From: Paenibacillus sp. yr247
Lineage (GTDB): Bacteria; Bacillota; Bacilli; Paenibacillales; NBRC-103111
Direction: 5' to 3'
Assembly: GCF_900103825.1 (NCBI RefSeq)
Contig: NZ_FNIF01000001.1
Span: 682,001 to 746,000, forward strand
Length of the DNA: 64,000 nucleotides
Shown: positions 63,951 to 64,000 of the stretch, piece by piece
Layout of the letters: every line of letters begins with the position of its first letter
How positions within the stretch are numbered: the first letter of the stretch is position 1
Translations under genes and position numbers: made by a program
The notes under the pieces: generated by a model
The model's database searches: none
The model's input: only the letters and a program-made list of their open reading frames with translations
Told to the model about the DNA's origin: nothing

Positions 63951-64000
63951 CTTTACATATACATCCCATTTGTAGGGTAAAATGACTATCATGACAAAAG

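Noticed and set aside
63952-63983. TTTACA and TAAAAT near the right edge as a promoter for the next gene
   Set aside because: The spacing is 20 bp and the downstream gene is outside the window, so it cannot be supported.

Overview
The window looks like a chromosomal segment of a low-to-moderate GC Gram-positive bacterium of the Paenibacillus type (order Bacillales). The gene order follows the well-known Bacillus subtilis block from fapR-plsX through smc-ftsY-ffh, sucCD, topA, clpQY (hslVU) and codY into the 30-gene fla/che operon. It departs from that order in ways seen in Paenibacillaceae: lepB lies between rplS and rbgA, yraN and comM lie before sucC, and there are extra small ORFs in the flagellar operon. 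Nearly every gene is on the + strand. The exception is comM (20460-22031). No rRNA, tRNA, CRISPR array, insertion sequence or prophage was seen.

Layout. 1-5698: fatty acid and phospholipid initiation (3' end of fapR, plsX, fabH, fabD, fabG, acpP, fabF). 5760-13072: RNase III, chromosome condensation and SRP targeting (rnc, smc, ftsY, ylxM, ffh). 13108-17903: ribosomal proteins and ribosome or tRNA maturation (rpsP, khpA, rimM, trmD, rplS, rbgA), with signal peptidase (lepB) and RNase HII (rnhB). 17978-20408: a large FliK-like protein, a soluble FlhB C-terminal-like protein (YlqH/FlhX type) and YraN, preceded by what reads as a sigma-D promoter. 20460-22482: comM on the minus strand and a small zinc-ribbon gene. 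22770-24911: sucCD. 25027-32652: dprA, topA, trmFO, hslV, hslU, codY. 32878-63902: the fla/che operon, from flgB through the export apparatus, flhFG and cheBAWCD to sigD, then four further ORFs (FapA family, a small hydrophilic protein, an SwrB-like membrane protein and a MltG/YceG-like fragment) and a terminator at 63905-63950.

How the genes work together. CodY, made just upstream, probably acts on the flagellar operon through a 19-bp perfect palindrome (32785-32803) that matches the CodY box at 13 of 15 core positions. SigD, made near the end of the operon, is the likely activator of late flagellar genes and, if the promoter at 17914-17941 is real, also of the distant FliK-like/FlhX pair. 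That distant pair, its promoter and its lack of the FlhB autocleavage motif form the most interesting unit here. Other points worth a second look are an HslV whose putative catalytic Thr is buried behind a ten-residue extension, the missing xerC between trmFO and hslV, and a two-helix membrane protein between cheD and sigD whose C-terminus resembles the FliF tail. Several start codons were placed downstream of the longest open frame because the upstream GTG lies inside the ribosome binding site.
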